In this document: in pieces, positions 1-7,274 of the stretch
Layout of the letters: each line of letters begins with the position of its first letter
Position numbering within the stretch: the first letter of the stretch is position 1
From: CAYMST01 sp964393115
GTDB lineage: Bacteria; Bacteroidota; Bacteroidia; Cytophagales; Cyclobacteriaceae
Assembly: GCA_964393115.1 (NCBI GenBank)
Contig: CAYMST010000107.1
Span: forward strand, 1 to 15,082
DNA: 15,082 nt
Direction of reading: 5' to 3'
Program-made: the position numbers and the translations under genes
The notes under the pieces: generated by a model
Told to the model about the DNA's origin: nothing
Database searches by the model: none
Seen by the model: the letters and a program-made list of their open reading frames with translations, nothing else

Positions 1-30
1 TAAAAAAAGGTCAATCGTTGATATATAATC

Positions 31-38
31 TAAATTTG
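31..38 (+). promoter_or_regulatory. Candidate Bacteroidota -7 promoter element
   Basis: TAAATTTG matches the Bacteroidota sigma-A -7 consensus TAnnTTTG exactly. It lies 56 bp before the ATG of the CsbD-like gene, which would give a 5' leader of about 50 nt. No TTG/TTTG -33 element sits at the usual 17-23 bp spacing; the nearest TTG (18-20) is too close. The call therefore rests on the -7 box and its position alone. Confidence 0.4.
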
Positions 39-94
39 CATTATATCTTTAAATATATAGATTCTTTCAACGTAACAAATTAAATGTTTTAATC

Positions 95-313
95 ATGAAG
101 AACTTAGAAATGAATAAGAGCATTTGGAAAGACTTAATCTCCAAACTTAAAATTCAGTTTCCACAACTTACCACCGAAGATTTTATGGAAATGAACCATT
201 CTGCAAAGTCACTAATCGATGGCTTGAGCCTCAAAGTAGGCATGTATGAAGGTGAAGTAGTATCCATCATAGAAGACAACATGGAATTGATACAAGCAAA
301 ACGTCCATATTAG
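95..313 (+). CDS. Small CsbD-like stress-response protein (72 aa), diverged
   Basis: The 72-residue product is small, soluble and without signal peptide or membrane segment. Its pattern follows the CsbD family: an N-terminal MN..IWKDL helix, a K-rich turn, then F-P-Q-L-T-x-E-D (the family's W-G-K-L-T-D-D region), and a second half with L-I-D-G-L..K-V-G matching the family's L-x-G-x-L-Q-x-x-Y-G. CsbD proteins are induced by general stress in many bacteria and their biochemical role is unknown. Here the usual glycine after the first helix and the tryptophan before the LT motif are replaced, so this is a diverged member. The ATG at 95 is used; a second in-frame ATG at 110 (giving MNKSIW) fits the family N-terminus equally well. 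The gene is monocistronic, with a candidate -7 box upstream and an intrinsic terminator just downstream. The family call is by eye, with moderate certainty. Confidence 0.7.
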   Translation: MKNLEMNKSIWKDLISKLKIQFPQLTTEDFMEMNHSAKSLIDGLSLKVGMYEGEVVSIIEDNMELIQAKRPY

Positions 314-342
314 AATGACATACTAGTTCGCGCAGATATTTG

Positions 343-370
343 AGCTCCTCTTACGAGGGGCTTTTTTTTT
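343..370 (+). terminator. Rho-independent terminator after the CsbD-like gene
   Basis: An 8-bp stem (AGCTCCTC paired with GAGGGGCT, one G-U pair) with the four-base loop TTAC runs directly into a stretch of nine T residues. It lies 30 bp beyond the stop codon and separates this gene from priA. Confidence 0.9.
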
Positions 371-401
371 ATCCATTTTTTCAAAAACCAAAAGGATCCA
401 A

Positions 402-409
402 TACTTTTG
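402..409 (+). promoter_or_regulatory. priA: Candidate -7 promoter element for priA
   Basis: TACTTTTG is an exact TAnnTTTG match, located 32 bp past the preceding terminator and 86 bp before the priA start. A T-run at about 376-381 sits where a -33 element would be, but there is no TTG there. If used, transcription would start near 416 and the 446-461 palindrome would lie in the 5' leader. Confidence 0.4.
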
Positions 410-445
410 ATTTTGTGTTGTTTTAGAGATGCCGAGGCCGTTTAC

Positions 446-461
446 AATTTACCGGTAAATT
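446..461. promoter_or_regulatory. 16-bp perfect palindrome before priA (possible operator)
   Basis: AATTTACCGGTAAATT is its own reverse complement over all 16 bases, with ACCGGT at the centre. It starts 49 bp before the priA start codon and lies downstream of the candidate -7 box. The zero-length spacer makes it a poor RNA hairpin but a plausible binding site for a dimeric regulator. A perfect 16-bp palindrome has a chance expectation of roughly 0.2 in a window of this size, so its intergenic position is the main argument. Confidence 0.35.
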
Positions 462-494
462 ACGGACCTTCTTAAACAAATAAAATCTCACTAA

Positions 495-2984
495 TTGTCA
501 GAATCAAGTACGAGCTATTCCCAATTCATCAAAGTAGGGCTTCCATTCCCCATTCCATCGTTATTTACTTATGTTGTTCCAGCATCTCTGGCCATGAGTG
601 TTCATGTGGGTTCGAGGGTCATCGTGCCTTTTGGCAAGAAAAGGTTTTACACCGGAGTAATCTTTGAATTAATCGAAAAGCCGAAATCAACAGATAGTCG
701 ATATGATATCAAAGAAATAATTGATATTGTTGAGGATAACCCTATTGTATACGAACAGCAACTTTCTCTTTACCGATGGATTGCCGACTACTACATGTGT
801 ACTATAGGAGATGTTTTGAAAGTAGCTATCCCTTCCGGGCTAAAGCTGAGCAGTGAATCAATAGTACAGCTAAACCCAGAAATAGACACCGATGAATGGC
901 ATGACGCGGAACTTAACGACCATGAACATCGGCTTATGGATGCCTTATCAAATAACGGCACCTTGTCTTACCAGGACATTTCCTTACTCTTAGGCATCAA
1001 GAAGGTCATACCAATTATCAAATCTCTCGCGTCCAGACGTTTATTATTTGTCCTCGAACAAATAAAAGATAAATACACCCCTAAAAAAATCAAAAAGATA
1101 TGGCTCAATAAGGATTACTATGAGACGGAGGATAAACTGGAAGAGCTATTCCATTCACTTGAAAAGAAACAAAAACAACTGGAGGTATTACTTCTTCTTC
1201 TCAAACTTCAAGATAATCCCGTAATACCCGCTCAAAAGATTGATAAATCGACATTCAATCAACATGACCTTTCAAAATCAGCTCTCAACACCCTTATTAA
1301 GAAAAACATTCTTATCGAAGGGGAATTCATCATTCCTCGGTTTCAATTTAAATCTCAACACCAGGTTCCGACCATCGAGCTTAGCGAAAATCAAAGTAAG
1401 ATATTTACATCGCTAGAAGAACAATTCGAAAAAAAACATGCCGTATTACTTCATGGCATCACTGGAAGTGGTAAAACGGAGATATACATTGAACTTATTA
1501 AAAAACACATTAAAAATCATGGGCAGGTACTGTTTCTGATGCCCGAAATCGCCTTGACGGTTCAAATCATCGAGCGGCTAAAAACTCATTTTGGCAACTT
1601 AATGGGAGTCTACCATTCTAAATATTCGGATAACGAACGAGTGGAAGTTTGGAATGGTGTTTTTACCGGAAAATATCAACTGGTCGTTGGGGTACGATCC
1701 AGTGTATTTTTGCCGTTTGAAAACCTCAAATTGGTCATTGTAGATGAGGAACATGAAACCACATTTAAGCAACAAGAACCAGCCCCAAAATATAATGCGC
1801 GAGACATAGCTATTACCATGTGTAGTATGTTCGGAGCCAAATGCTTATTGGGTTCTGCAACCCCTTCTCTTGACTCTTGGTTTAACGCGAAAACTGGAAA
1901 ATTTGGTTTCGCATACTTAAACGAAAGATACGGAAAGGCTACCTTGCCTCAAATAGAAATCGTCAAACTCGGAAGAAAGAATAAAAATAAATTCATTGCC
2001 CCTATACTCCTTCAAGCTATTGAAAAAGCCCTCAGTGAAGATGAACAAACACTAATTTTTCAAAATAGACGGGGTTATTCACCATACTTGACGTGCAATA
2101 CTTGCTCAGAAACAACGAAATGCATTCACTGTGCTGTAAGTCTTACATATCATCATCGTGAGCGTTTGCTGAAATGCCACTATTGTGGGTATGTCGAAAG
2201 CGTGCCTAAAAAATGCCATTACTGTAACTCTACGGATCTTAGCCTAACTGGCTTCGGTACTGAAAAACTGGAAGAGGAGTTATCTCTTATCTTTAAAGAT
2301 AGTCGTGTTGAGCGCATGGACTATGACACCACTCGTTCTAAGCTCGGCTATAACAATATCATCGATGCCTTCGCAAAAAAGGAAATCGATATACTCGTAG
2401 GAACCCAGATGATTACAAAAGGATTAGACTTTGAACATGTAAATCTTGTTGGTGTAACAGAAATCGATCGACTCATTAACTTCCCTGACTTCCGCTCTTC
2501 GGAGAGAGCATTACAAACTATCATTCAAATTGCGGGTAGATCGGGCAGGCGAGAAAAACAGGGAAAAGTCATTATTCAAAGTAACAAAGGTGACCATGAG
2601 GTCATACGAGCGGCGATTAGGAACGATATAAATGGTTTTTATGAAAAAGAACTTAGCGAAAGACGCCACTTCAGGTACCCTCCTTATTACAGGCTGATAA
2701 AAGTAGTTTTTAAAAGTAGTGACTTGTCGGAAGCCCAAAAAACGTGTGAACACTACCTTTCAATGGTAAGAAACGAGTTGGGGACAAGATCAGTAATAGG
2801 CCCCAACACTCCTATTATTGAAAAAATAAGAAATCAGTTTGTGTCCGAAGGACTTATTAAAATCGAAAAAGGTAAGAAGGACCTTTCTACAACCAAACGG
2901 TTGCTAATTGAAGCATCTGATAAAATCAGAGCACAGCTTATTTCACAAAAAGTTTTCATCACCTTCGATGTTGATCCTTACTAA
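495..2984 (+). CDS. priA: Primosomal protein N' / replication restart helicase PriA
   Basis: PriA is a 3'-to-5' superfamily 2 DNA helicase that recognises stalled forks and starts reloading of the replicative helicase. At 829 aa it is longer than E. coli PriA (732). Visible in order: the N-terminal 3'-DNA-binding region (about 9-115, with LPFPIPSLFTY), a winged-helix-like stretch with a diverged linker (to about 290), Walker A GITGSGKT (321-328), Walker B DEEH (417-420), then eight zinc-binding cysteines in four CxxC pairs (534/537, 543/546, 561/564, 574/577), motif V (GTQMITKGLDF) and motif VI QIAGRSGR (678-685). Nothing catalytic is missing. The TTG start follows an in-frame TAA at 492-494 immediately. 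The next ATG is over 30 codons in and would remove the conserved DNA-binding start, so TTG is almost forced. No Shine-Dalgarno sequence is visible. Confidence 0.97.
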   Translation: MSESSTSYSQFIKVGLPFPIPSLFTYVVPASLAMSVHVGSRVIVPFGKKRFYTGVIFELIEKPKSTDSRYDIKEIIDIVEDNPIVYEQQLSLYRWIADYYMCTIGDVLKVAIPSGLKLSSESIVQLNPEIDTDEWHDAELNDHEHRLMDALSNNGTLSYQDISLLLGIKKVIPIIKSLASRRLLFVLEQIKDKYTPKKIKKIWLNKDYYETEDKLEELFHSLEKKQKQLEVLLLLLKLQDNPVIPAQKIDKSTFNQHDLSKSALNTLIKKNILIEGEFIIPRFQFKSQHQVPTIELSENQSKIFTSLEEQFEKKHAVLLHGITGSGKTEIYIELIKKHIKNHGQVLFLMPEIALTVQIIERLKTHFGNLMGVYHSKYSDNERVEVWNGVFTGKYQLVVGVRSSVFLPFENLKLVIVDEEHETTFKQQEPAPKYNARDIAITMCSMFGAKCLLGSATPSLDSWFNAKTGKFGFAYLNERYGKATLPQIEIVKLGRKNKNKFIAPILLQAIEKALSEDEQTLIFQNRRGYSPYLTCNTCSETTKCIHCAVSLTYHHRERLLKCHYCGYVESVPKKCHYCNSTDLSLTGFGTEKLEEELSLIFKDSRVERMDYDTTRSKLGYNNIIDAFAKKEIDILVGTQMITKGLDFEHVNLVGVTEIDRLINFPDFRSSERALQTIIQIAGRSGRREKQGKVIIQSNKGDHEVIRAAIRNDINGFYEKELSERRHFRYPPYYRLIKVVFKSSDLSEAQKTCEHYLSMVRNELGTRSVIGPNTPIIEKIRNQFVSEGLIKIEKGKKDLSTTKRLLIEASDKIRAQLISQKVFITFDVDPY

Positions 2985-3085
2985 TATTTTATTGAAAGCA
3001 AATATTCAAACAATACAAAAGTCATTTTTTAGTTGTTTTTGTGAACGCTAGTGAAGTAACCATGTACCAAGTCAAGGTTTAGTTG

Positions 3086-3093
3086 TAATTTTG
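3086..3093 (+). promoter_or_regulatory. Candidate -7 promoter element for the lipoprotein/DUF6048 pair
   Basis: TAATTTTG is an exact TAnnTTTG match between priA and the next gene. It overlaps the first possible TTG start (3091-3093). If it is a working -7 box, the transcript begins near 3100 and translation must start later, most simply at TTG 3136. No convincing -33 element is visible. TTTAGTTGT occurs at 3028-3036 and again at 3078-3086, ending inside this box. Confidence 0.4.
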
Positions 3094-3885
3094 AAATCGT
3101 ATATTCAAAGGGGGGCCAAGTCCCAAGAAAGAAAGTTGAGACTCATTTTATTATTTTTCATCGTTGCCTTCTCATCTGCAGCAATAATTAGTTGTGAGGA
3201 CTGTGAGGATTGTCTTGACTTTGTCAATAGTCAGACCCTCAGTACCCGATTGATTGATGCGGACTCGTTGAATACACTTGATAGCCTGGTGACCTATTAC
3301 CAAGAAAGGAGCGATACATTAAATAGTATACTTAACCTTCAGAATGAACGCTTCGAAGAATTGATAGGTAATATTCAAGCCTTTCAAGACTCACTAAACA
3401 ATGGCAGTCAAAGTGAGGACTGGCAAAAATTAATCGATGAAAATACAGCATTAAGAAGTACTGCGAGCGATAGCATAAGGATGCTTACCAATACCATAGA
3501 AATTGTCGACAGTCTGGCATCAGAGTTTGATATTAGCTTCACCGCTATTGAAAACGGTAAAACCCTTATTGAAAGAATAGTTAACAATCGAACGAATAGC
3601 ACTCAGGTATTTGTGGATAGTGTAGAGTCTACCTACGGAATTCCATTATCTCTATTAGAAGATAGTGTAAACTACACCTTCGTCATCAACGGTGTTGAGA
3701 GTAGAATTTCTATTGATTACGATCTTGAGACCGTTGAAAATGCAAACGGATACATCGTAACACGAGCTTACAATATTCAGGAGCCAACCATATTTGAGGG
3801 TTCGGGATTTGATAGCCTGGACTTTGATTTCGAACTAGAGAGCAATCGTTACACGAATGAAGTTTCACTTATCCTATATTATTAG
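3091..3885 (+). CDS. Predicted lipoprotein with coiled-coil-like middle; possible DUF6452 relative
   Basis: I do not recognise a characterised function. With the TTG start at 3091 the protein has 264 residues: a basic N-terminus, a hydrophobic segment (about 18-33) and a lipobox ending I-I-S-C at Cys35, followed by Cys38 and Cys41 (CxxCxxC). This predicts a lipid-anchored envelope protein. Residues about 45-190 are polar and helical-looking with many D-S-L/V/I triplets. The last 75 residues look like beta strands (SRISIDYDL, then GYIVTRAYNI, ending VSLILYY). That C-terminal pattern and the DUF6048-type neighbour suggest DUF6452, a Bacteroidota lipoprotein family often paired with DUF6048; this is inference. 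No in-frame ATG exists near the 5' end. A second TTG at 3136 would give a 20-residue signal peptide (MRLILLFFIVAFSSAAIISC) and fits the upstream promoter better. The 3' end overlaps the next gene by 29 bp, implying translational coupling. Confidence 0.75.
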   Translation: MKSYIQRGAKSQERKLRLILLFFIVAFSSAAIISCEDCEDCLDFVNSQTLSTRLIDADSLNTLDSLVTYYQERSDTLNSILNLQNERFEELIGNIQAFQDSLNNGSQSEDWQKLIDENTALRSTASDSIRMLTNTIEIVDSLASEFDISFTAIENGKTLIERIVNNRTNSTQVFVDSVESTYGIPLSLLEDSVNYTFVINGVESRISIDYDLETVENANGYIVTRAYNIQEPTIFEGSGFDSLDFDFELESNRYTNEVSLILYY

Positions 3886-4606
3886 TTTCGTTCTCATACA
3901 CTTTTGTTTATTCTCCCAAGCACAAGTTTCAAGCTATGATGTAGACAGTATTCTCGTTGCAAACGATCAGGTAGATTCTACAGTTGAAGAGACAACAAGT
4001 CATTCCTTACTCTCTGAGATGGCCGTTAATATCGACTATGGTAAGTTATTTGATGTACTTCTGGAGGACGAAACAAAATGGGAAGCAGGCTTCTCCATCG
4101 TTTTAAGAGAAAAAATACAGCTAATCGCTGAATATGGAATCACGGATTTAAGGCCAAAAAATGTGTACAAAAATGCTGGTTATGAAGTAACTGGAAATTA
4201 TCTAAGGTTCGGTGCCTCCTATTTTCTACGGCCGACCCCAAAAAACTCCGCTTCAATTGGACTTCGATACGGGCTTGTCTCTGATTTTGAACACAGGGGA
4301 AATTACAGACAAAATATTCCAACGGATGATTCAGGTGAGCCTATCACGAATCTACAACCCACACTTTCGACTGAATTCAGGCATGGCGCGATGAGTGCAA
4401 GTTGGGTAGAGGTGGTTCTGCAAACAGAAACTAGGTTTTGGAAATTTGCCTACTTCGGTCTTCAGTTTCGACTAAGAAGAAAAAATAGCATTAACAATGC
4501 TCCGGACCAAGGAGAACTTCAACCCAAGGTCATCCCAGGATATGGAAGTGCAGAACACTCCACCACACCCGCTGTAAATGCCTACATAAAACTCAAGTTG
4601 TTATAA
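3857..4606 (+). CDS. DUF6048-type predicted outer-membrane beta-barrel protein
   Basis: This 249-residue protein starts with a clear signal peptide (about 1-22, ending S-Q-A, cleavage before QVSSYD). The rest alternates short amphipathic strands, typical of an outer-membrane barrel: an IDYGKLFDVL segment, WEAGFSIVLREKIQLIAEYG, GNYLRFGASYFLRP, SIGLRYGLVSDF, ASWVEVVLQTETRF, YFGLQFRLRRK and a strand-like C-terminus AYIKLKLL. The order of the G-x-Y-L-x-x-G, G-L-R-Y-G, W-x-E and L-R-R-K motifs, followed by an I-P-G-Y turn, is what I recall of DUF6048, a Bacteroidota family of unknown role. It shares 29 bp with the preceding lipoprotein gene, so the two are probably made together and may act as an outer-membrane pair. 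It ends 8 bp from the stop of the convergent surE gene. Confidence 0.8.
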   Translation: MKFHLSYIISFVLIHFCLFSQAQVSSYDVDSILVANDQVDSTVEETTSHSLLSEMAVNIDYGKLFDVLLEDETKWEAGFSIVLREKIQLIAEYGITDLRPKNVYKNAGYEVTGNYLRFGASYFLRPTPKNSASIGLRYGLVSDFEHRGNYRQNIPTDDSGEPITNLQPTLSTEFRHGAMSASWVEVVLQTETRFWKFAYFGLQFRLRRKNSINNAPDQGELQPKVIPGYGSAEHSTTPAVNAYIKLKLL

Positions 4607-4614
4607 AACGCACT

Positions 4615-5388
4615 TTAAATATCCCACTCATCATTGAGCAGAGAAATAGCATGATGTCCGGTTAGGTCAAACTGACACGGCACAATTGAAACATAATTGT
4701 TGTTAATGGCCCATTCGTCGTTGTCCTCTCCTTTGTCATGATTGACAAAGTTACCGGTCATCCAAAGGTATTCTCGTCCATTCGGGTCTATTCTGAGATC
4801 AAAGTCTTCTTCCCATCGTGCATTAGCTTGTCTACATACCTTGATACCTTGAATAGGCATATTAGAGGCCGCAGGAAGATTTACATTTAATGCAATTCCT
4901 TTCGGAATACCCTTGAGTAATGTTTCTCTGGTTATTTTTAAAATAAACTCATCAACGTGTGAGAGATCCGCATTGGCGTCATACTCGCACAAAGAAAAGC
5001 CAATAGCAGGAGTTCCTTCAATGGCCCCTTCAATAGCCGCAGACATTGTACCTGAGTAGAGCACGCTGATAGAGGTATTACTTCCATGGTTTATTCCGCT
5101 GACAACCAGGTCAAATTTTCTTTCCTTTACAATTTGGTGCTTGGCAAGCTTTACACAATCTGCCGGTGTACCATTGCACTTGTAGGCCTTAATATCTGGA
5201 AAAATATCCTCCTCATCTACCCTCAAGGTTTCTCCAATGGTAATAGCGTGTCCCATACCTGACTGTGGACTATCAGGAGCTACAACAATAACCTCTCCTA
5301 TTTGTGACATCAACTGTACCAACTTCCTAATCCCCTTGGACGTAATGCCGTCATCATTGCTTACTAAAATGAGTGGTTTACCCTGCAT
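4615..5388 (-). CDS. surE: 5'/3'-nucleotidase SurE
   Basis: SurE is a cytoplasmic metal-dependent phosphatase that removes phosphate from nucleoside 5'- and 3'-monophosphates and is linked to stationary-phase survival. The 257-residue protein is of normal length and has the family signature: ILVSNDDG (7-14) with metal ligands Asp12 and Asp13, PQSGMGHAIT (41-50) with Ser43, the CNGTPADCVK segment (71-80), and VSGINHGSN (96-104) with Asn100 as the fourth ligand; YSGTMSAAIEG (111-121) completes the fold's conserved core. It is the last gene of the dnaG-ribBA-unknown-surE transcription unit, 14 bp after the exported protein gene. No terminator hairpin is visible in the 8 bp before the opposing gene, so transcripts from both sides probably overlap. 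Confidence 0.96.
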   Translation of the reverse strand: MQGKPLILVSNDDGITSKGIRKLVQLMSQIGEVIVVAPDSPQSGMGHAITIGETLRVDEEDIFPDIKAYKCNGTPADCVKLAKHQIVKERKFDLVVSGINHGSNTSISVLYSGTMSAAIEGAIEGTPAIGFSLCEYDANADLSHVDEFILKITRETLLKGIPKGIALNVNLPAASNMPIQGIKVCRQANARWEEDFDLRIDPNGREYLWMTGNFVNHDKGEDNDEWAINNNYVSIVPCQFDLTGHHAISLLNDEWDI

Positions 5389-5402
5389 GAATTGCTAATT
5401 AT

Positions 5403-6065
5403 TTACTTTTCCAGCGACGTGCTCCCATACCTGATAGCGTTGTAATACGCTGCTATCTTGATAAGATGTGCTGGTTTATCAATACTCAATTTGTTTTTTC
5501 TAATGTAAAGGTCCATAGCCTTCTTGTCGAACCCTAACATCTTTACCAAGTTCTTACGCGACCGATCGCGAAATTCGATCATCAAACCCTCTTGGTCCAA
5601 AAAATAAAAATCGTAATCAAGCTTCTCAACCGTATAAAATAGTGGATTGGTGTTATAAGGATTATACCGGTCCTGAGTGCTGATCGTTTCTCGCGAGATT
5701 TTTTCCCGCGCCATGAGGGTCATGGGAGCCTCATACATCAATTCAAATAATATATCGCGCTTATACCGTGCAGAGACTTCATAGGGAAGAGAGTAAAACG
5801 TTTTTAATTTATCCTCATTATCCGCAATCTGAAATAGAAAGATATTATTAGCTCCTATCGTGGAAGTTCCAGATGGATTTTTCAGAATTACGGTGTTTAC
5901 ATCAAGGTTGTATTTGAGGGTACCTTCAAGTGTATCTCCTTTTTTCAAGACTACAAACCCATTGTACCAATTATCGGAAGGAAGTATTTGAGATACTCCT
6001 ACCTGTGGCAACAACGAGAAGGTTAAAAAAACGATCGAAAAGAAGTTACTTTTTAAGTATCTCAT
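5403..6065 (-). CDS. Exported protein of unknown function
   Basis: I do not recognise a named family. The 220-residue product begins with a signal peptide (MRYLKSNFFSIVFLTFSLLP, with likely cleavage near VGVSQ at about 22-26), so it is periplasmic or outer-membrane associated. After it comes a small beta-rich motif, NGFVVLKKGDTLEGTLKY followed by NTVILKNPSG, a pattern seen in Bacteroidota secreted proteins of unknown role that read as G-D-T-x-x-G-x-I/L. The C-terminal third is charged and helical with several lysines and ends without a sorting tail. There are no cysteines and no transmembrane helix beyond the signal. Its ATG lies inside the end of ribBA (20-bp overlap), so translation is probably coupled. 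The operon position between ribBA and surE gives no direct functional clue. Confidence 0.75.
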   Translation of the reverse strand: MRYLKSNFFSIVFLTFSLLPQVGVSQILPSDNWYNGFVVLKKGDTLEGTLKYNLDVNTVILKNPSGTSTIGANNIFLFQIADNEDKLKTFYSLPYEVSARYKRDILFELMYEAPMTLMAREKISRETISTQDRYNPYNTNPLFYTVEKLDYDFYFLDQEGLMIEFRDRSRKNLVKMLGFDKKAMDLYIRKNKLSIDKPAHLIKIAAYYNAIRYGSTSLEK

Positions 6066-7254
6066 GTCCCATTTTATCTCTTTTCGTCTCTAAGTAGTCC
6101 TTATTATGTTCATTAGGAGGTATTTCAATACCAACATTATCCACTATCTCCAGACCATGACCAATAAGTCCTACCCTTTTCTTAGGGTTATTGGAAATTA
6201 ATTTTATCTTCGAAATACCTAAATCTCTTATGATTTGCGCTCCTACACCGTAGTCACGCTGGTCCATACCAAACCCCAACTTCAAATTGGCTTCGACAGT
6301 ATCATACCCTTCCTCTTGGAGTTTATATGCTTTAAGTTTATTCAACAAACCAATACCGCGGCCTTCCTGATTCATATAAATAATCGCCCCTTTTCCTTCT
6401 TTCTCAACGATCTCCATGGCAGCATGAAGCTGCTCTCCACAATCACAGCGACACGAACCGAATATATCCCCGGTTACACACGAGGAATGTACCCTCACTA
6501 AAACGGGCTCTTCTTTTTCCCATTCTCCCTTTACCAAGGCCAGGTGTGTATCACCGGTATTCTTTTGGTTGTAGGCGATCAGGTCAAAATTACCCCAGTT
6601 AGTAGGCATCTTGACGTCTATCTTTCTTTCTATTAACGATTCGTTTTTTAGGCGATATTCAATCAAGTCCTTTATAGTCACCAACTTAAGATTAAACTTA
6701 TCAGCAACTAAACGCAGGTCAGGAAGACGTGCCATAGAGCCATCCTCATTCAAAACCTCTACCAGTACTCCGGCAGGCTTAAACCCAGCCAATCTAGCAA
6801 AATCAACAGCTGCCTCGGTATGTCCAGCACGCCTTATTACTCCTCCTTCCCTTGCCTTGAGCGGAAATATATGTCCTGGACGCCCCAAATCTTCTGGTTT
6901 TGTATCTGGGTTAACCAGTGCTTGGATTGTTTTAGAACGATCACTTGTACTGATTCCAGTAGTAGTACCATGGCCTATTAAGTCAACCGATATGGTAAAC
7001 GGTGTTTCATGAACAGCTGTATTCTTACCTGTCATTAATTCGAGCCCCAGCTCCTCGCAACGTTCTTCAATTAACGAGACACAAATTAAACCGCGGCCTT
7101 CTCTAGCCATGAAGTTGACGATCTCAGGGGTAATTTTTTCCGCAGCGCAGATGAAGTCACCTTCATTTTCTCTATCCTCATCATCTACTACGATGATGAT
7201 TTCGCCACGTTTTACCGCTTCAATCGCTTCTTCTATCTTATCAACCTTAACCAT
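6046..7254 (-). CDS. ribBA: Bifunctional 3,4-dihydroxy-2-butanone-4-phosphate synthase / GTP cyclohydrolase II
   Basis: RibBA catalyses both entry steps of riboflavin synthesis: ribulose 5-phosphate to 3,4-dihydroxy-2-butanone 4-phosphate, and GTP to the diaminopyrimidine precursor. At 402 aa both domains are full length. The RibB half (1-205) shows DDEDRENEGD (24-33), the acidic metal-binding site, and RRAGHTEAAVDFARLAG (141-157). The RibA half (about 210-402) shows VHSSCVTGDIFGSCRCDCG with zinc ligands Cys259, Cys270 and Cys272, EGRGIGL (297-303), and DQRDYGVGAQI (331-341). All catalytic segments are present, so both activities are expected. It starts 20 bp after dnaG, and its end overlaps the following gene by 20 bp. 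The upstream spacer is too short for an FMN riboswitch, so this copy appears to be expressed with dnaG rather than controlled by flavin. Confidence 0.97.
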   Translation of the reverse strand: MVKVDKIEEAIEAVKRGEIIIVVDDEDRENEGDFICAAEKITPEIVNFMAREGRGLICVSLIEERCEELGLELMTGKNTAVHETPFTISVDLIGHGTTTGISTSDRSKTIQALVNPDTKPEDLGRPGHIFPLKAREGGVIRRAGHTEAAVDFARLAGFKPAGVLVEVLNEDGSMARLPDLRLVADKFNLKLVTIKDLIEYRLKNESLIERKIDVKMPTNWGNFDLIAYNQKNTGDTHLALVKGEWEKEEPVLVRVHSSCVTGDIFGSCRCDCGEQLHAAMEIVEKEGKGAIIYMNQEGRGIGLLNKLKAYKLQEEGYDTVEANLKLGFGMDQRDYGVGAQIIRDLGISKIKLISNNPKKRVGLIGHGLEIVDNVGIEIPPNEHNKDYLETKRDKMGHEILKK

Positions 7255-7274
7255 TATATGCTTTATCTTTTCAT

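Noticed and set aside
2983..3006. AATATTT/AAATATT inverted repeat at the priA stop
   Set aside because: The stem is only A-T pairs with no T-run, so it is too weak for a terminator.
6611..7012. 133-codon open frame on the plus strand
   Set aside because: It is antisense to ribBA, which is clearly the coding strand with all catalytic motifs; the serine-rich product looks spurious.
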